This document shows, piece by piece, positions 26,248 through 34,753 of a stretch of DNA of 64,000 nucleotides. The notes beneath the pieces were generated by a model. That model did not search any database and had not been told where the DNA came from. It was given only the letters and a program-made list of their open reading frames with translations. Positions within the stretch are counted from its first letter, which is position 1; each line of letters starts with the position of its first letter. The DNA is from Fulvivirga ulvae (GTDB lineage: Bacteria; Bacteroidota; Bacteroidia; Cytophagales; Cyclobacteriaceae). The stretch lies in assembly GCF_021389975.1 (NCBI RefSeq), contig NZ_CP089981.1, positions 4,551,501 to 4,615,500 of the forward strand, given 5' to 3'. The position numbers were made by a program, and so were the translations under genes.

Positions 26248-28503
26248 TTAGAGTTTGACAGTAACACCTCCCAAAACCCTGATAGGATCCTGAGGTGTAG
26301 AGGCAAAACCTTCATCCTGGGCAAAGGATACATTATAATATCGCTGGTCAAATAAATTCCTGACTTTCACAAAAGCCGAAAGCTTATCTGAGAAAGTGTA
26401 GCGGCTAAATAGATTGACCAAGGCAAAGCTATCGTTGCTTTCCAGGTCGCCGTTTGCGTCTCGCAGTATGCCATGCAGGGATTCGCTCCTGTATATTACT
26501 CTCGGGTTGATGCTGAATTTTCCGATTTTGGCAACCACCCCTGCCTTTACGGTATGTTGTGCACTGTAGGAGAGCGGGTTGTCCTCTATTTCACCATCAG
26601 AGTACGAATACGACAGATAATTTTTAAGGATTACCCTGCCGGTCTGATAAAAATAGTCCACCTTGGCAGTAAAACCATACGTATAAGCTTCACCTTTATT
26701 TACAGGCACTTCAACGGCGTCCACCTCTACACCATTAAACGACTGATCAAAAATCAGGGAGTTGGTAATCAGGTTTGTAATATCATTGTAGTAACCGTCA
26801 AACGCTAAACTGATATTATTTTTAACATAAGACACCCCGGTTTCTACCGTTCGCAGCTTTTCGGGTTCCAGGTCCGGATTGGTGAGATGCCAGAAAGGAC
26901 CAAACAGACCAACCGTTTCGTCGGGATTGCTCGTACTGTTGTTGTCAGCATCAACGGTAATAAAGCTGCCATAGTGCTGATAGGCTTTGTAAACTGAAGG
27001 TGCAAGAAATGCTTCACCGTACAACAATTTGATTTTCAGGTCGCTGGAAGCTGACCATATCAGGCCTGCCCTCGGGTTGAAGCTTGAGCCATACCTGGTG
27101 TTGTAATCATATCTCATACCCAGCGTGAGGCTCAGCGCATCGTTAAACTTGTTTTGATACTGGGCAAATGCACCTAAATTACGTTGGGTAATGTAATAGA
27201 AGTCCTGATTGATGGTGAGATCATTGCCATTCATATCCGTAGTATTAGTGCCGAGGTAATACAGGTTCTGCAGGTCGGCCGGTACATCCTTGTCAAATCT
27301 AAAAGGCAGGTCCCCGGATTTTGCCAGAGCATTAATATCCTGAAAGGAGATACCTCCGACGATCGAGGATTGCGCATTGAATTTATAAGAGGCCTGCTCC
27401 CTGATGGTAAAAGCACGATGAAAGGCATATTTGTAACCGTTGCGGTAGCTGGTAAAGGTGTTTAAGAATTTACTGTCGGGCGTTAATTCATAAGAGCCCA
27501 GATAGAGGTTACTTTGTATCGTCCATTTCTCACTTTGAGAGGTGAAAGTATGTTTGCCATATATATCCTCAATCAGAATCTCATAAACGGCATCCCTGGC
27601 ATAGATATTATATTCAGGTCTCATGCCCATGGATGAGTTGTGCGACTCAAGGTTTCTGGTGTACCCGACCTCAATATTTTTTGCATTTATACCGACATCA
27701 ATAAAGTACGCTTCAGTAGGCGTTTCATATTCTCTGGGTGTACCGGTAGGCACGATTACATCCGGTAAAAAAGGCGCCAGTCTCATATTGCCGTTTTCTG
27801 AGTATTGGTTAGTATACCAGGCATACTCATCTTCATAATAGTCAGGAAAGAAAGGTTCATCAGAATAGTAATAGCTACCTGTTAAGTTGAATGAAAAATC
27901 CTCATTTCCATAACCCAGGCTTAGTGCATTATCAGTAGTGCCGAAATTACCATATGATGCCCTGAGTTTTGAATAGCCCATTTCATCACCTGTTTTGGTA
28001 ATTATGTTTATAATACCACTAAAGGCATCTACTCCATACAAGGCTGACGCAGGGCCCAGTATGATTTCTACCCGCCTGGCATTGGCCAGGGAGTAATTAG
28101 CACCCACAACGTGAGGGGTGCCAGCCATAGAATTTATGCGTATACCATCAAGCAGGATCAGGAACTTTTCATTTCCGGCAATTCCCCTGACACTGATATA
28201 ATTGGAATACTCGGCAACTGACTTTTTTTGAATTTCTATTTCGGGAATATCCTCCAGCAGCTCTTCAAGGTTAAAATAGCCACGCTCCATGATTTGCTCT
28301 TCGGTGATCACATGAATGGTGGCTGGGGCATCCGTTGCTTTTTGTTTGCTTTGCGAAGCTGATACCACTTCAATGTTCATTAATTCTTCCAGGGTCATCT
28401 CCAGGTAATCAGGCTCGTCAGTTTCATTACCAGTTTCTTGTGCAGCTGAGGTACTTATCATAAACCAGATAGCAAGGCCTGTTAAAAAGTAGAATTTTCT
28501 CAT
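26248..28503 (-). CDS. TonB-dependent outer-membrane receptor (BtuB/Cir-like)
   Basis: The 751-residue protein has a signal peptide (residues 1-21), then the motif MTLEELMNIEVVSASQ..Q....APA common in Bacteroidota receptors of this type. A plug domain spans about 60-165 (TIHVITEEQIMERGY ... NYISVRGIAG ... VDAFSGIINIITK), and the rest forms a 22-strand barrel ending in RVLGGVTVKL with a terminal hydrophobic strand. It lacks the carboxypeptidase-like N-terminal domain of SusC proteins. The substrate may be a metal chelate, cobalamin or a sugar; nothing in the neighbourhood decides. It has a 770 bp leader region with no gene. Confidence 0.92.
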   Translation of the reverse strand: MRKFYFLTGLAIWFMISTSAAQETGNETDEPDYLEMTLEELMNIEVVSASQSKQKATDAPATIHVITEEQIMERGYFNLEELLEDIPEIEIQKKSVAEYSNYISVRGIAGNEKFLILLDGIRINSMAGTPHVVGANYSLANARRVEIILGPASALYGVDAFSGIINIITKTGDEMGYSKLRASYGNFGTTDNALSLGYGNEDFSFNLTGSYYYSDEPFFPDYYEDEYAWYTNQYSENGNMRLAPFLPDVIVPTGTPREYETPTEAYFIDVGINAKNIEVGYTRNLESHNSSMGMRPEYNIYARDAVYEILIEDIYGKHTFTSQSEKWTIQSNLYLGSYELTPDSKFLNTFTSYRNGYKYAFHRAFTIREQASYKFNAQSSIVGGISFQDINALAKSGDLPFRFDKDVPADLQNLYYLGTNTTDMNGNDLTINQDFYYITQRNLGAFAQYQNKFNDALSLTLGMRYDYNTRYGSSFNPRAGLIWSASSDLKIKLLYGEAFLAPSVYKAYQHYGSFITVDADNNSTSNPDETVGLFGPFWHLTNPDLEPEKLRTVETGVSYVKNNISLAFDGYYNDITNLITNSLIFDQSFNGVEVDAVEVPVNKGEAYTYGFTAKVDYFYQTGRVILKNYLSYSYSDGEIEDNPLSYSAQHTVKAGVVAKIGKFSINPRVIYRSESLHGILRDANGDLESNDSFALVNLFSRYTFSDKLSAFVKVRNLFDQRYYNVSFAQDEGFASTPQDPIRVLGGVTVKL

Positions 28504-29275
28504 AAGTTAAAAATGTTATTTGCCAACTAATTTTTAATTAAAAACAACTGGTAATGTATGAAAAACAGAATCACTATCTGAAACGGTAATATATGATGCT
28601 TGTAAGCTGTCTTTATAAATTACAAATTTTGTGTTTTAAACACTAATAAATTGTTCAAATATTACGCCCCTTGCGTAGGTATTTGATAAAAGAAAGCAGA
28701 TGTGAGATAAGTGTTATTAATCGTATAATCAAATGTAAATCAGTGATTAACGATCAGTATTTGGTGTAAAATTAGGGTGAAAATGATTAGGAAATGCTTT
28801 AAAATGTTTGTTTAAACATGTAAATAATGCTTATGTAAGGATGATGGTGAATGTGGGAAAATATATAAAGAAAGGTTTTTCGGAGTCTATTTATACTACA
28901 TAAATTTTTTAACGGGAAATTCCTATTTTCTTGTTTTGTTTAAAATAGGAATTTATAGACACAATAATGAATATTCTATTGCTTTTTTCCTTTTTACATA
29001 AGTTGGAGCTGCTGCATACACTTTAATTCAGATCCGTTTTATATTTGGCAGAAGTAAGCATTTACAGGCAACCAAAACATGAAAACAGCCGTGAGTGGCT
29101 TATATGGCAATAGGAAAACAGGAGCCACTTGAAAAAAATAGACACTGTTGCCCCTGAATTTAAAGCGCCTCCGGCTCCCATATTTTTTGAATAATTGAGG
29201 AATAAGTTCTACAACTTATGAATTTTTACTTTATTGGATTTAATTTAAATTGAAACCGTTTCAACACTACAGATT
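28504..29275. other. Long intergenic region with hairpins and promoter boxes
   Basis: No credible gene in some 770 bp. A TACATTTG box on the minus strand (28730-28737) could serve the TonB receptor. A long inverted repeat is at 28917-28954, a TATATTTG box on the plus strand at 29040-29047, and a small hairpin at 29094-29129. The plus-strand box implies a leader of about 220 nt before the DUF6506-like gene. Confidence 0.5.
28917..28954. repeat. Perfect 13-bp inverted repeat
   Basis: AAATTCCTATTTT and AAAATAGGAATTT flank a 12-base T/G-rich loop. It is not beside a gene end, so a terminator role is unsure; it could be an RNA hairpin or the remnant of a mobile element. Confidence 0.6.
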
Positions 29276-29581
29276 ATGGGGGTATTGAAAAAATATGCGT
29301 TTTTAGTAAAGCACAAGAGCTATTCGTCTGCCAGCCAGCGTGCTCTTCTGAGTTCTGACGACTTCAGTACCACCATCATAGGGGTTTCCGGGTTAGAAGA
29401 GGCTATAAAAGTTACAAATGAGCTCTTGAAGCAGGGTATACAATTGGTTGAGCTTTGTGGAGGCTTTACTGAGGCTGAAAAAGACTGCTTAAAACAGGAA
29501 ATAAACAGTAGCCTACCGGTTGGGGTGGTTAAACTCGACAAGGAAGATATACAGCTACTGGAATCGCAATCACTAAACTAG
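29276..29581 (+). CDS. DUF6506-like small protein
   Basis: The 101-residue soluble protein begins LKKYAFLVKHKSYSS.S.R and has the SGLEEAIKVTNELLKQGIQLVELCGGFTEAE core that I recall from the DUF6506 group, proteins of unknown function with an alpha/beta fold. No signal peptide. It is followed 32 bp later by an acetyltransferase gene and is preceded by a long leader region. Confidence 0.7.
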   Translation: MGVLKKYAFLVKHKSYSSASQRALLSSDDFSTTIIGVSGLEEAIKVTNELLKQGIQLVELCGGFTEAEKDCLKQEINSSLPVGVVKLDKEDIQLLESQSLN

Positions 29582-29613
29582 GATTTTGTTTCACTCGCCC
29601 CGAAAAAATAATT

Positions 29614-30156
29614 ATGACGTTATCTGTAAGGGAAATTAAAAAAAGGGATATCAGCCTGGTGCTTGATTATTGGTTCAACTTGTCGCGGGACCACCTGGAA
29701 AAGATGGGAGCAGATATAAAAAGAATGCCTGCACGCCATAAAATGTCAGATATGCTGGCTACCAATATTGCCTTGCCATTTGAACGCAAATCATCCTATG
29801 CACTGATATGGATGGTGAAACGGGAAGAAATTGGGCATTCAAACGTAAATAAGATCATTTACGGCAAGGAAGCGTATATGCACCTGCATCTTTGGGACCA
29901 GGAAAAGCGCCTCAAAGGAATAGGTACCGAGCTAGTGAAAATGTCGCTGCCGTATTTTTTTGAAAACCTGAAACTGGAGAATCTATATTGCGAACCTTAT
30001 GCCTTAAACCCCTCGCCGAGCAGAGTACTTGAAAAGGTAGGTTTTCAGTTTGAAAAGGAATACATCACCACACCCGGTAATATCAACTTTGAGCAGCCTG
30101 TTAGACGGTGGAAGTTGTCAAGGGAAAGATATAGAAAGCTTATATTGCATGCCTGA
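29614..30156 (+). CDS. GNAT-family acetyltransferase
   Basis: The 180-residue protein has the GNAT fold: an N-terminal REI.KRDISLVLDYW strand-helix, central beta strands with AYMHLHLWDQEKRLKGIGTELVK, where the R-x-x-G-I-G loop is the acetyl-CoA motif, and the late LEKVGFQFEKEY strand. It is closest in style to RimJ/RimL-like N-acetyltransferases. The substrate is unknown. It is likely co-transcribed with the DUF6506-like gene. Confidence 0.85.
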   Translation: MTLSVREIKKRDISLVLDYWFNLSRDHLEKMGADIKRMPARHKMSDMLATNIALPFERKSSYALIWMVKREEIGHSNVNKIIYGKEAYMHLHLWDQEKRLKGIGTELVKMSLPYFFENLKLENLYCEPYALNPSPSRVLEKVGFQFEKEYITTPGNINFEQPVRRWKLSRERYRKLILHA

Positions 30157-30226
30157 TATTGCCTGGTGATCAGGAGAGTGCTTAAAGCCGGCAATATTCA
30201 CTATTTGACACAAGAACAAGATAGGT

Positions 30227-30775
30227 ATGGCGTCAGCTTTTGGGCATGCACTGGTTGCAGTCAGTTTGGGTACTGGCTACTCCTCAAAATTTAAAAATGT
30301 AAAGTTTTTCACCCTTGGGGCGGTGTGCTCTGTTTTGCCGGATGCTGATGTGATCAGTTTTAAACTCGGTATCCCTTATGAGGCATTTTGGGGCCATAGA
30401 GGTTTTACGCATTCATTTGCATTTGCACTGGTTACAGGCATAATTATTACTATGCTATTTTATCGCCCCAAATTGAATGGGGTAAAAGCACTGACTTACA
30501 TATCTTACTTTTTTTTATGCACGGCTTCACATAGTATGCTCGACGCTCTGACCAGCGGAGGTTTGGGCGTTGCATTCTTTTCACCCTTTGACAATACCCG
30601 TTACTTTTTCTCCTGGAGGCCAATAAAGGTATCTCCTATTGGCGTTGGTAATTTCTTCAGCAAATGGGGTGTTCAAGTATTACTGTCAGAAGCTTTTTGG
30701 ATTGGGTTACCATGTGCTATATTTATGTTATTAACCCGCATAAAATTCAAAACTTTTAACCAGCCTAACCATTAA
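30227..30775 (+). CDS. YdjM/LexA-controlled-type membrane metal-dependent hydrolase
   Basis: The 182-residue protein has the features of the DUF457/YdjM family: an early GHALVAV helix, LPDADVISF with metal-binding Asp residues, and HRGFTHSFAFAL, then HSMLDALTSGG, all inside about four transmembrane helices. These His and Asp residues form a putative metal site in the membrane. The physiological substrate is unknown. It lies 70 bp after the GNAT gene and may be part of the same transcript. Confidence 0.85.
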   Translation: MASAFGHALVAVSLGTGYSSKFKNVKFFTLGAVCSVLPDADVISFKLGIPYEAFWGHRGFTHSFAFALVTGIIITMLFYRPKLNGVKALTYISYFFLCTASHSMLDALTSGGLGVAFFSPFDNTRYFFSWRPIKVSPIGVGNFFSKWGVQVLLSEAFWIGLPCAIFMLLTRIKFKTFNQPNH

Positions 30776-30816
30776 TTATCATGAACTGAAACAACTATCA
30801 ATAAACTAAAACAATT

Positions 30817-31215
30817 ATGAAATTACTATTGGAGCATGATAAGGCAGACCTCCGGTTCAACGAAGAAACAAACTCAATAGAGTTGATCTGGAAAAAGTAT
30901 CAGGACGACGCCACTTATCGTTTAATGTTTACCAAAGGTGTAGAGTTTTTAAAGGAGTACGGTGCTACTGGCTGGTTATCGGATATCAGAAAGGAAGGTA
31001 TTGTCGGGCCTGCCACATCTGCCTGGATGCAAAAGGAAATACTTCCTAAAGCTATTTCTTACGGACTTAAAAGAGTAGCTATCATCATGGATGCAGATGT
31101 ATTTAAAGAGTTTTATGTAAAGAATATCGAGAGAAATGCCGCACAGGGCATTATGAAATACTTTGACTCTGTTGAGACTGCTCATAAGTGGTTGAAATCT
31201 GAGCAGGTAAATTAA
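30817..31215 (+). CDS. SpoIIAA/STAS-like small protein
   Basis: The 132-residue protein has no signal or membrane segment. The pattern LLEHDKADLRFNEETNSIELIWKKYQ, GATGWLSDIRKEG and KRVAIIMDADVF followed by an amphipathic C-terminal helix resembles the STAS/SEC14-like (SpoIIAA-like) proteins that are common as orphans in Bacteroidota. The phosphorylatable Ser of true anti-sigma antagonists is not evident. Function is unknown. Confidence 0.6.
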   Translation: MKLLLEHDKADLRFNEETNSIELIWKKYQDDATYRLMFTKGVEFLKEYGATGWLSDIRKEGIVGPATSAWMQKEILPKAISYGLKRVAIIMDADVFKEFYVKNIERNAAQGIMKYFDSVETAHKWLKSEQVN

Positions 31216-31527
31216 TCATAGTTTTTAAATTATTATTAAAAAGAGGTTGGATCAAAGTCCGGGAGGTATTTTGGTTCAGCCTTTTTTTTGTTTTGATGGA
31301 ATAAAACTGAATAGAAACATCCTTTCAGGCAGTGTGTTATCAAACTGCTGCTAGTTTTAAAGAGCATTAGTAGTATATTGGACTTTACGCAGGGACGATT
31401 ATGAATTGCTGACTGTGCCTCCAATATCCGCACATCTTCTGAGCAGAGAGCTTTTGAAATGAATAAAAGATGCTGGGTAAGGTGGCGTTTGTATTTTACT
31501 ACTTCTGAAAATTCAAGCTTTAAAAAA
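31216..31527. other. Intergenic stretch without a clear gene
   Basis: About 310 bp. A frame open from 31459 runs into the next gene but lacks a plausible protein start, so the region is read as leader or spacer. No strong hairpin or operator seen. Confidence 0.4.
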
Positions 31528-31932
31528 ATGAAACGGATTCCTGAAAAGAAAGCAACATTTCTTCTATTGACCATTTTAAGTATTGTTATAGCTTTTCATC
31601 TGCTTATTTTGACCGGACTTATACCCTTTGAAATAGTATGGGGAGGAAGACTAAAGAATACCTCGGGAATGGTGATTTTTGAGATAATTTCCATTGCCAT
31701 TAATATAGCCATGTTATTGGTGGTTTGCCTCCACGGAGGTATTATAAAGAGTAATGTCAAACCCGGCCTGATTAAAGGATTTCTGTGGATCATGTTCTTT
31801 CTGTTTTTGCTCAATACCATTGGCAACTTAGCCTCCAATAATATTTATGAAAAAGTGATCTTTACTCCCCTTACTGTATTGCTGGCTATTTTAAGCCTGA
31901 ATCTTGCGGTCAGCAAAACCGGTAGAAACTAA
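31528..31932 (+). CDS. Small integral membrane protein
   Basis: I choose the ATG at 31528 (MKRIPEKK) because the 23 upstream codons look unlike a protein start and the following helix then sits at the N-terminus. The 134-residue protein has four hydrophobic helices at roughly 8-30, 45-68, 80-100 and 108-126 with short loops. It resembles small four-helix membrane proteins of Bacteroidota of unknown function. It ends 42 bp before the operator of hemN. Confidence 0.6.
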   Translation: MKRIPEKKATFLLLTILSIVIAFHLLILTGLIPFEIVWGGRLKNTSGMVIFEIISIAINIAMLLVVCLHGGIIKSNVKPGLIKGFLWIMFFLFLLNTIGNLASNNIYEKVIFTPLTVLLAILSLNLAVSKTGRN

Positions 31933-31973
31933 ATTTTAATTACGGATATAGCTGAGTTTTATCATATTCTGAT

Positions 31974-32017
31974 CTGAACCAGATCATAAAATAAACGCAT
32001 AGGGCCCTTTAGTTTTG
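31974..32017 (+). promoter_or_regulatory. hemN promoter with CRP/FNR-type operator (class II spacing)
   Basis: CTGAACCAGATCAT (31974-31987) contains TGA-N6-TCA. TAGTTTTG (32010-32017) is an exact TAnnTTTG box with the operator centre 36.5 bp from its last G. A longer perfect repeat, TGATCTG-AAC-CAGATCA, covers 31970-31986. No TTG lies at -33. The hemN start follows 18 bp after the box. Confidence 0.75.
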
Positions 32018-32035
32018 TAATAAACTCGAGGGCTT

Positions 32036-33406
32036 ATGAATGTAAATGTTGAGGAATTAATCAGGAAATATAATGTACCGGCTCCACGGTATACCAGCTA
32101 TCCTACGGTACCTATGTGGGACCGCGAGGTGCTGGGTGAGCAATACTGGATGCATCTTGTAAGTAGGGCATTTGAAGAAAGTAATCAGCAAAAGGGGATA
32201 AGTCTGTATATTCATCTTCCTTTTTGTGAAAGCCTTTGCACCTACTGCGGGTGCAATACTCGAATTACCAAAAACCATAAAGTGGAAGAGGAATATATAG
32301 ATGCTGTGTTGGCAGAGTGGCAGATGTATTTGAACCAGTGGAACGAAAAGCCGGTGATTAGAGAGTTGCACCTAGGCGGTGGTACACCAACCTTTTTTAG
32401 TCCTGAAAATTTGCGACGCCTTATGGAGGGGCTTTTGAAAGACGCCGATGTACATCCGGCCCACGCGTTTGGTTTTGAAGGTCATCCGAATAATACTACC
32501 GAAGATCATCTGAGGGCGCTTTATGACTGCGGCTTCCGCAGAGTGAGCTTTGGTATTCAGGATCTGGACCCTGCAGTCCAGCAGGCGATTCATAGAATAC
32601 AGCCTTTTGAAAAAGTCAGGTCAGTAACAGAAGCTGCCCGGAAAACCGGTTATACCTCTGTGAATTTTGACTTGATTTACGGGCTTCCGTTTCAAACGCC
32701 GGACAGTATTGCCAACACCATCGATCGGGTAGGGGAACTCATGCCGGAAAGGATAGCTTTCTATAGCTACGCACATGTACCATGGATAAGGCCGGGGCAA
32801 AGGGGATACTCCGAAGCAGACTTGCCGGATAATGAAAATAAGCGCAGGCTTTATGACCTGGGTAAAGAAAAACTCAGCGCCCTGGGCTATAGCGATATTG
32901 GCATGGATCATTTTGCCCTGGCTGGTGATGAGCTCTTTAAAGCATCCGAAAATGGGTCGTTGCACCGAAATTTTATGGGATATACCATTTTTAATACTGA
33001 CCTGCTGATCGGTTTGGGCACTTCTGCCATTAGCGACGCTAAATATGGATACATGCAAAACGAAAAGGTGGTCGAAAAGTATAAGGATAAGGTACTGAAC
33101 GGACAATTGGCCATGAGCAAAAGCCATGCGATGACGGACGAAGACCTTTTGATCAAAAAGCATATCCTGAGTCTGCTTTGTGCCGGAGAGTTTTACTTTG
33201 AATCCGGACTGTTGGGTATTTTGGACAAAGAGGCACTGGGCCAGTTCCTGGTCATGCAAAAGGAAGGGTTAGTTACACTGACCATCAACAGGCTTCAGGT
33301 AACAGAACCCGGGAGAGCCTTTATAAGAAATATAGCTATGGTACTTGATATGAGGCTCAAGCAGGCAAAGGCAGGAGCCAACCCTGTATTTAGCAAATCT
33401 ATTTAG
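32036..33406 (+). CDS. hemN: Oxygen-independent coproporphyrinogen III oxidase
   Basis: The 456-residue protein matches E. coli HemN (457) in length. The radical-SAM cluster is Cys64, Cys68 and Cys71 in CESLCTYCGC, with the extra Cys73 typical of HemN. LGGGTPTF and GFEGHPNN bind S-adenosylmethionine, and GIQDLDPAVQQAI and a HemN C-terminal domain (MGYTIFNTDLLIGLGTSAIS) follow. It turns coproporphyrinogen III into protoporphyrinogen IX without oxygen, so it allows haem synthesis under anoxia. The promoter carries the same operator and spacing as the globin and YceI promoters. Confidence 0.96.
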   Translation: MNVNVEELIRKYNVPAPRYTSYPTVPMWDREVLGEQYWMHLVSRAFEESNQQKGISLYIHLPFCESLCTYCGCNTRITKNHKVEEEYIDAVLAEWQMYLNQWNEKPVIRELHLGGGTPTFFSPENLRRLMEGLLKDADVHPAHAFGFEGHPNNTTEDHLRALYDCGFRRVSFGIQDLDPAVQQAIHRIQPFEKVRSVTEAARKTGYTSVNFDLIYGLPFQTPDSIANTIDRVGELMPERIAFYSYAHVPWIRPGQRGYSEADLPDNENKRRLYDLGKEKLSALGYSDIGMDHFALAGDELFKASENGSLHRNFMGYTIFNTDLLIGLGTSAISDAKYGYMQNEKVVEKYKDKVLNGQLAMSKSHAMTDEDLLIKKHILSLLCAGEFYFESGLLGILDKEALGQFLVMQKEGLVTLTINRLQVTEPGRAFIRNIAMVLDMRLKQAKAGANPVFSKSI

Positions 33407-33412
33407 AATATT

Positions 33413-34054
33413 TTACGTCGGTAGCAGGCTCAGCACGGAGAAGTAGTGAAAGGCACTACCGCCTAATACGAACAAGTGCCAGATAACATGATTATAGCGG
33501 ATCTTGTTTTTCATATAGAAAAATGTGCCTACGGTATAAAATAAGCCACCCGTAAGTAGAAATACAAATCCCTGAACAGACATCATGCTGTAAAGGGTGT
33601 CAATAAAGATCATCCCTATCCACCCCATTGAAATGTACAATAAGGTAGAAAGTAAATCTCTCCTGCCTGTATAGAAAATCTTCATAATGGCTCCGAGTAA
33701 AGCACAGGCCCATACTGCGCCAAGTATAAACCATTGGGTAGACCCTGTGAGCAGAACAAAGCAAAACGGGGTATAGGTGCCTGCTATAAAGAGGTATATG
33801 GACATATGATCCAGTTTCCTGAACACGGATTTTAGTTTTTTATCTTTGATACTATGGTATATGGTAGAAGCCAGATAGAGCACCACCATCATGCTACCGA
33901 ATATGGTAAAACTCAGCAGATGAGTCGCTGTGCCTTCCCAATAGGCCAGTAATATGAGCATCACAAGCCCTGCTATGGCCAGGCATGCTCCAATCCCATG
34001 GGTGATGGCATTGCCTATTTCCTGGTTTTCTTTATAAGTTGTCTCGTTTTCCAT
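33413..34054 (-). CDS. Hemolysin III family membrane protein (PAQR/TrhA type)
   Basis: The 213-residue protein has seven hydrophobic helices. Conserved motifs are NAITHGIGACLAI at the start, STIYHSIKD (family Ser and His), KLDHMSIYLFIAGTYTP and HVIWHLFVLGGSAFHYFSV with the metal-binding His residues. It belongs to the Hly-III/PAQR family, which have putative zinc-dependent hydrolase activity in the membrane; the haemolysin name is historical, and homologues in some bacteria are linked to membrane energy state. It converges on hemN with six bases between the stops. Confidence 0.93.
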   Translation of the reverse strand: MENETTYKENQEIGNAITHGIGACLAIAGLVMLILLAYWEGTATHLLSFTIFGSMMVVLYLASTIYHSIKDKKLKSVFRKLDHMSIYLFIAGTYTPFCFVLLTGSTQWFILGAVWACALLGAIMKIFYTGRRDLLSTLLYISMGWIGMIFIDTLYSMMSVQGFVFLLTGGLFYTVGTFFYMKNKIRYNHVIWHLFVLGGSAFHYFSVLSLLPT

Positions 34055-34305
34055 TAATTGATTAACAACTACATGGGTTTTAGGTTCTGTGTTGTCATCA
34101 TTTTAACGTCAGATAAGCCTGCATATTGGCTTTGGGTTCCGGAAAAAATACCCTCTGGAGACTGCGTTGGGAGATAATATTGGTAAAACTGAACTGGCTT
34201 TACACAATCACCAATTACTATTACACCGATCACTGAATACTTAATTCACCGCACAGCGGATGTCTCTCGCAAGGGCTTCCACTTTTCATCAGGAGCTACA
34301 GGCTT

Positions 34306-34683
34306 CTATTGCCGGTTGATAGAAGCCAGCTTATGCTGAAATATACCCGCAATACTTCTGGCCCTGTGTTTGGCTTCTTCAGCTATATTTCCGGTAAAAT
34401 GCTCATCAATAGTTTCCAGAAATAGATTCAGCCAACGGTCAAAATGCTTCCTGTCAACAGGAAGCGGGATATGCTTTAAAAATGGATTGCCCTTATAACT
34501 CATTTCACCGAGTAGTACAGTTGACCAGAAATCATACATAACGGGGAGGTGCTTTTCCCAATTCACACCCGCAAAATCGTTGAAAACCGGGGCCAGCAAC
34601 TCGTCTTCATTCACCTTGGCATAAAAGCTATCCACCATTTGCTTTATTTCTTCCCGGGATTGTATTTCTTTTTGCTCACTCAT
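34306..34683 (-). CDS. Group III truncated haemoglobin
   Basis: The 125-residue protein shows the group III trHb pattern: B10 Tyr21 in FYAKV, LLAPVF, HLPVMYDFWSTVLLG (His45 region), Y.GNPFLKH and the F-helix HFDRWLNLF with proximal His80 as expected. Group III globins bind oxygen and nitric oxide and are usually expressed under low oxygen. The gene is preceded by a near-perfect CRP/FNR-type operator. It starts 70 bp from the end of the RND pump gene upstream. Confidence 0.93.
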   Translation of the reverse strand: MSEQKEIQSREEIKQMVDSFYAKVNEDELLAPVFNDFAGVNWEKHLPVMYDFWSTVLLGEMSYKGNPFLKHIPLPVDRKHFDRWLNLFLETIDEHFTGNIAEEAKHRARSIAGIFQHKLASINRQ

Positions 34684-34703
34684 AATTCAAAACCATTGAA
34701 AGA

Positions 34704-34747
34704 CAAAGATAGACCATCCCTGTGAACACGTTTATGATTATGATCAT
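34704..34747 (-). promoter_or_regulatory. Truncated globin promoter with CRP/FNR-type operator (class II spacing)
   Basis: ATGATTATGATCAT (34734-34747) holds the perfect core TGAT-N4-ATCA. On the minus strand TATCTTTG (34711 down to 34704) is an exact TAnnTTTG box, with the operator centre again 36.5 bp from its last G. The globin start codon is 20 bp further on. Confidence 0.75.
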
Positions 34748-34753
34748 ATGTAC

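Noticed and set aside
24400..28503. SusC/SusD-like pair
   Set aside because: The lipoprotein has no SusD-like helical repeats and converges on the receptor; the receptor lacks the SusC N-terminal domain.
28744..28756. TGATTAACGATCA as another CRP/FNR-type operator
   Set aside because: The spacer is five bases, not four, and its distance to the nearest box does not match the other six sites.
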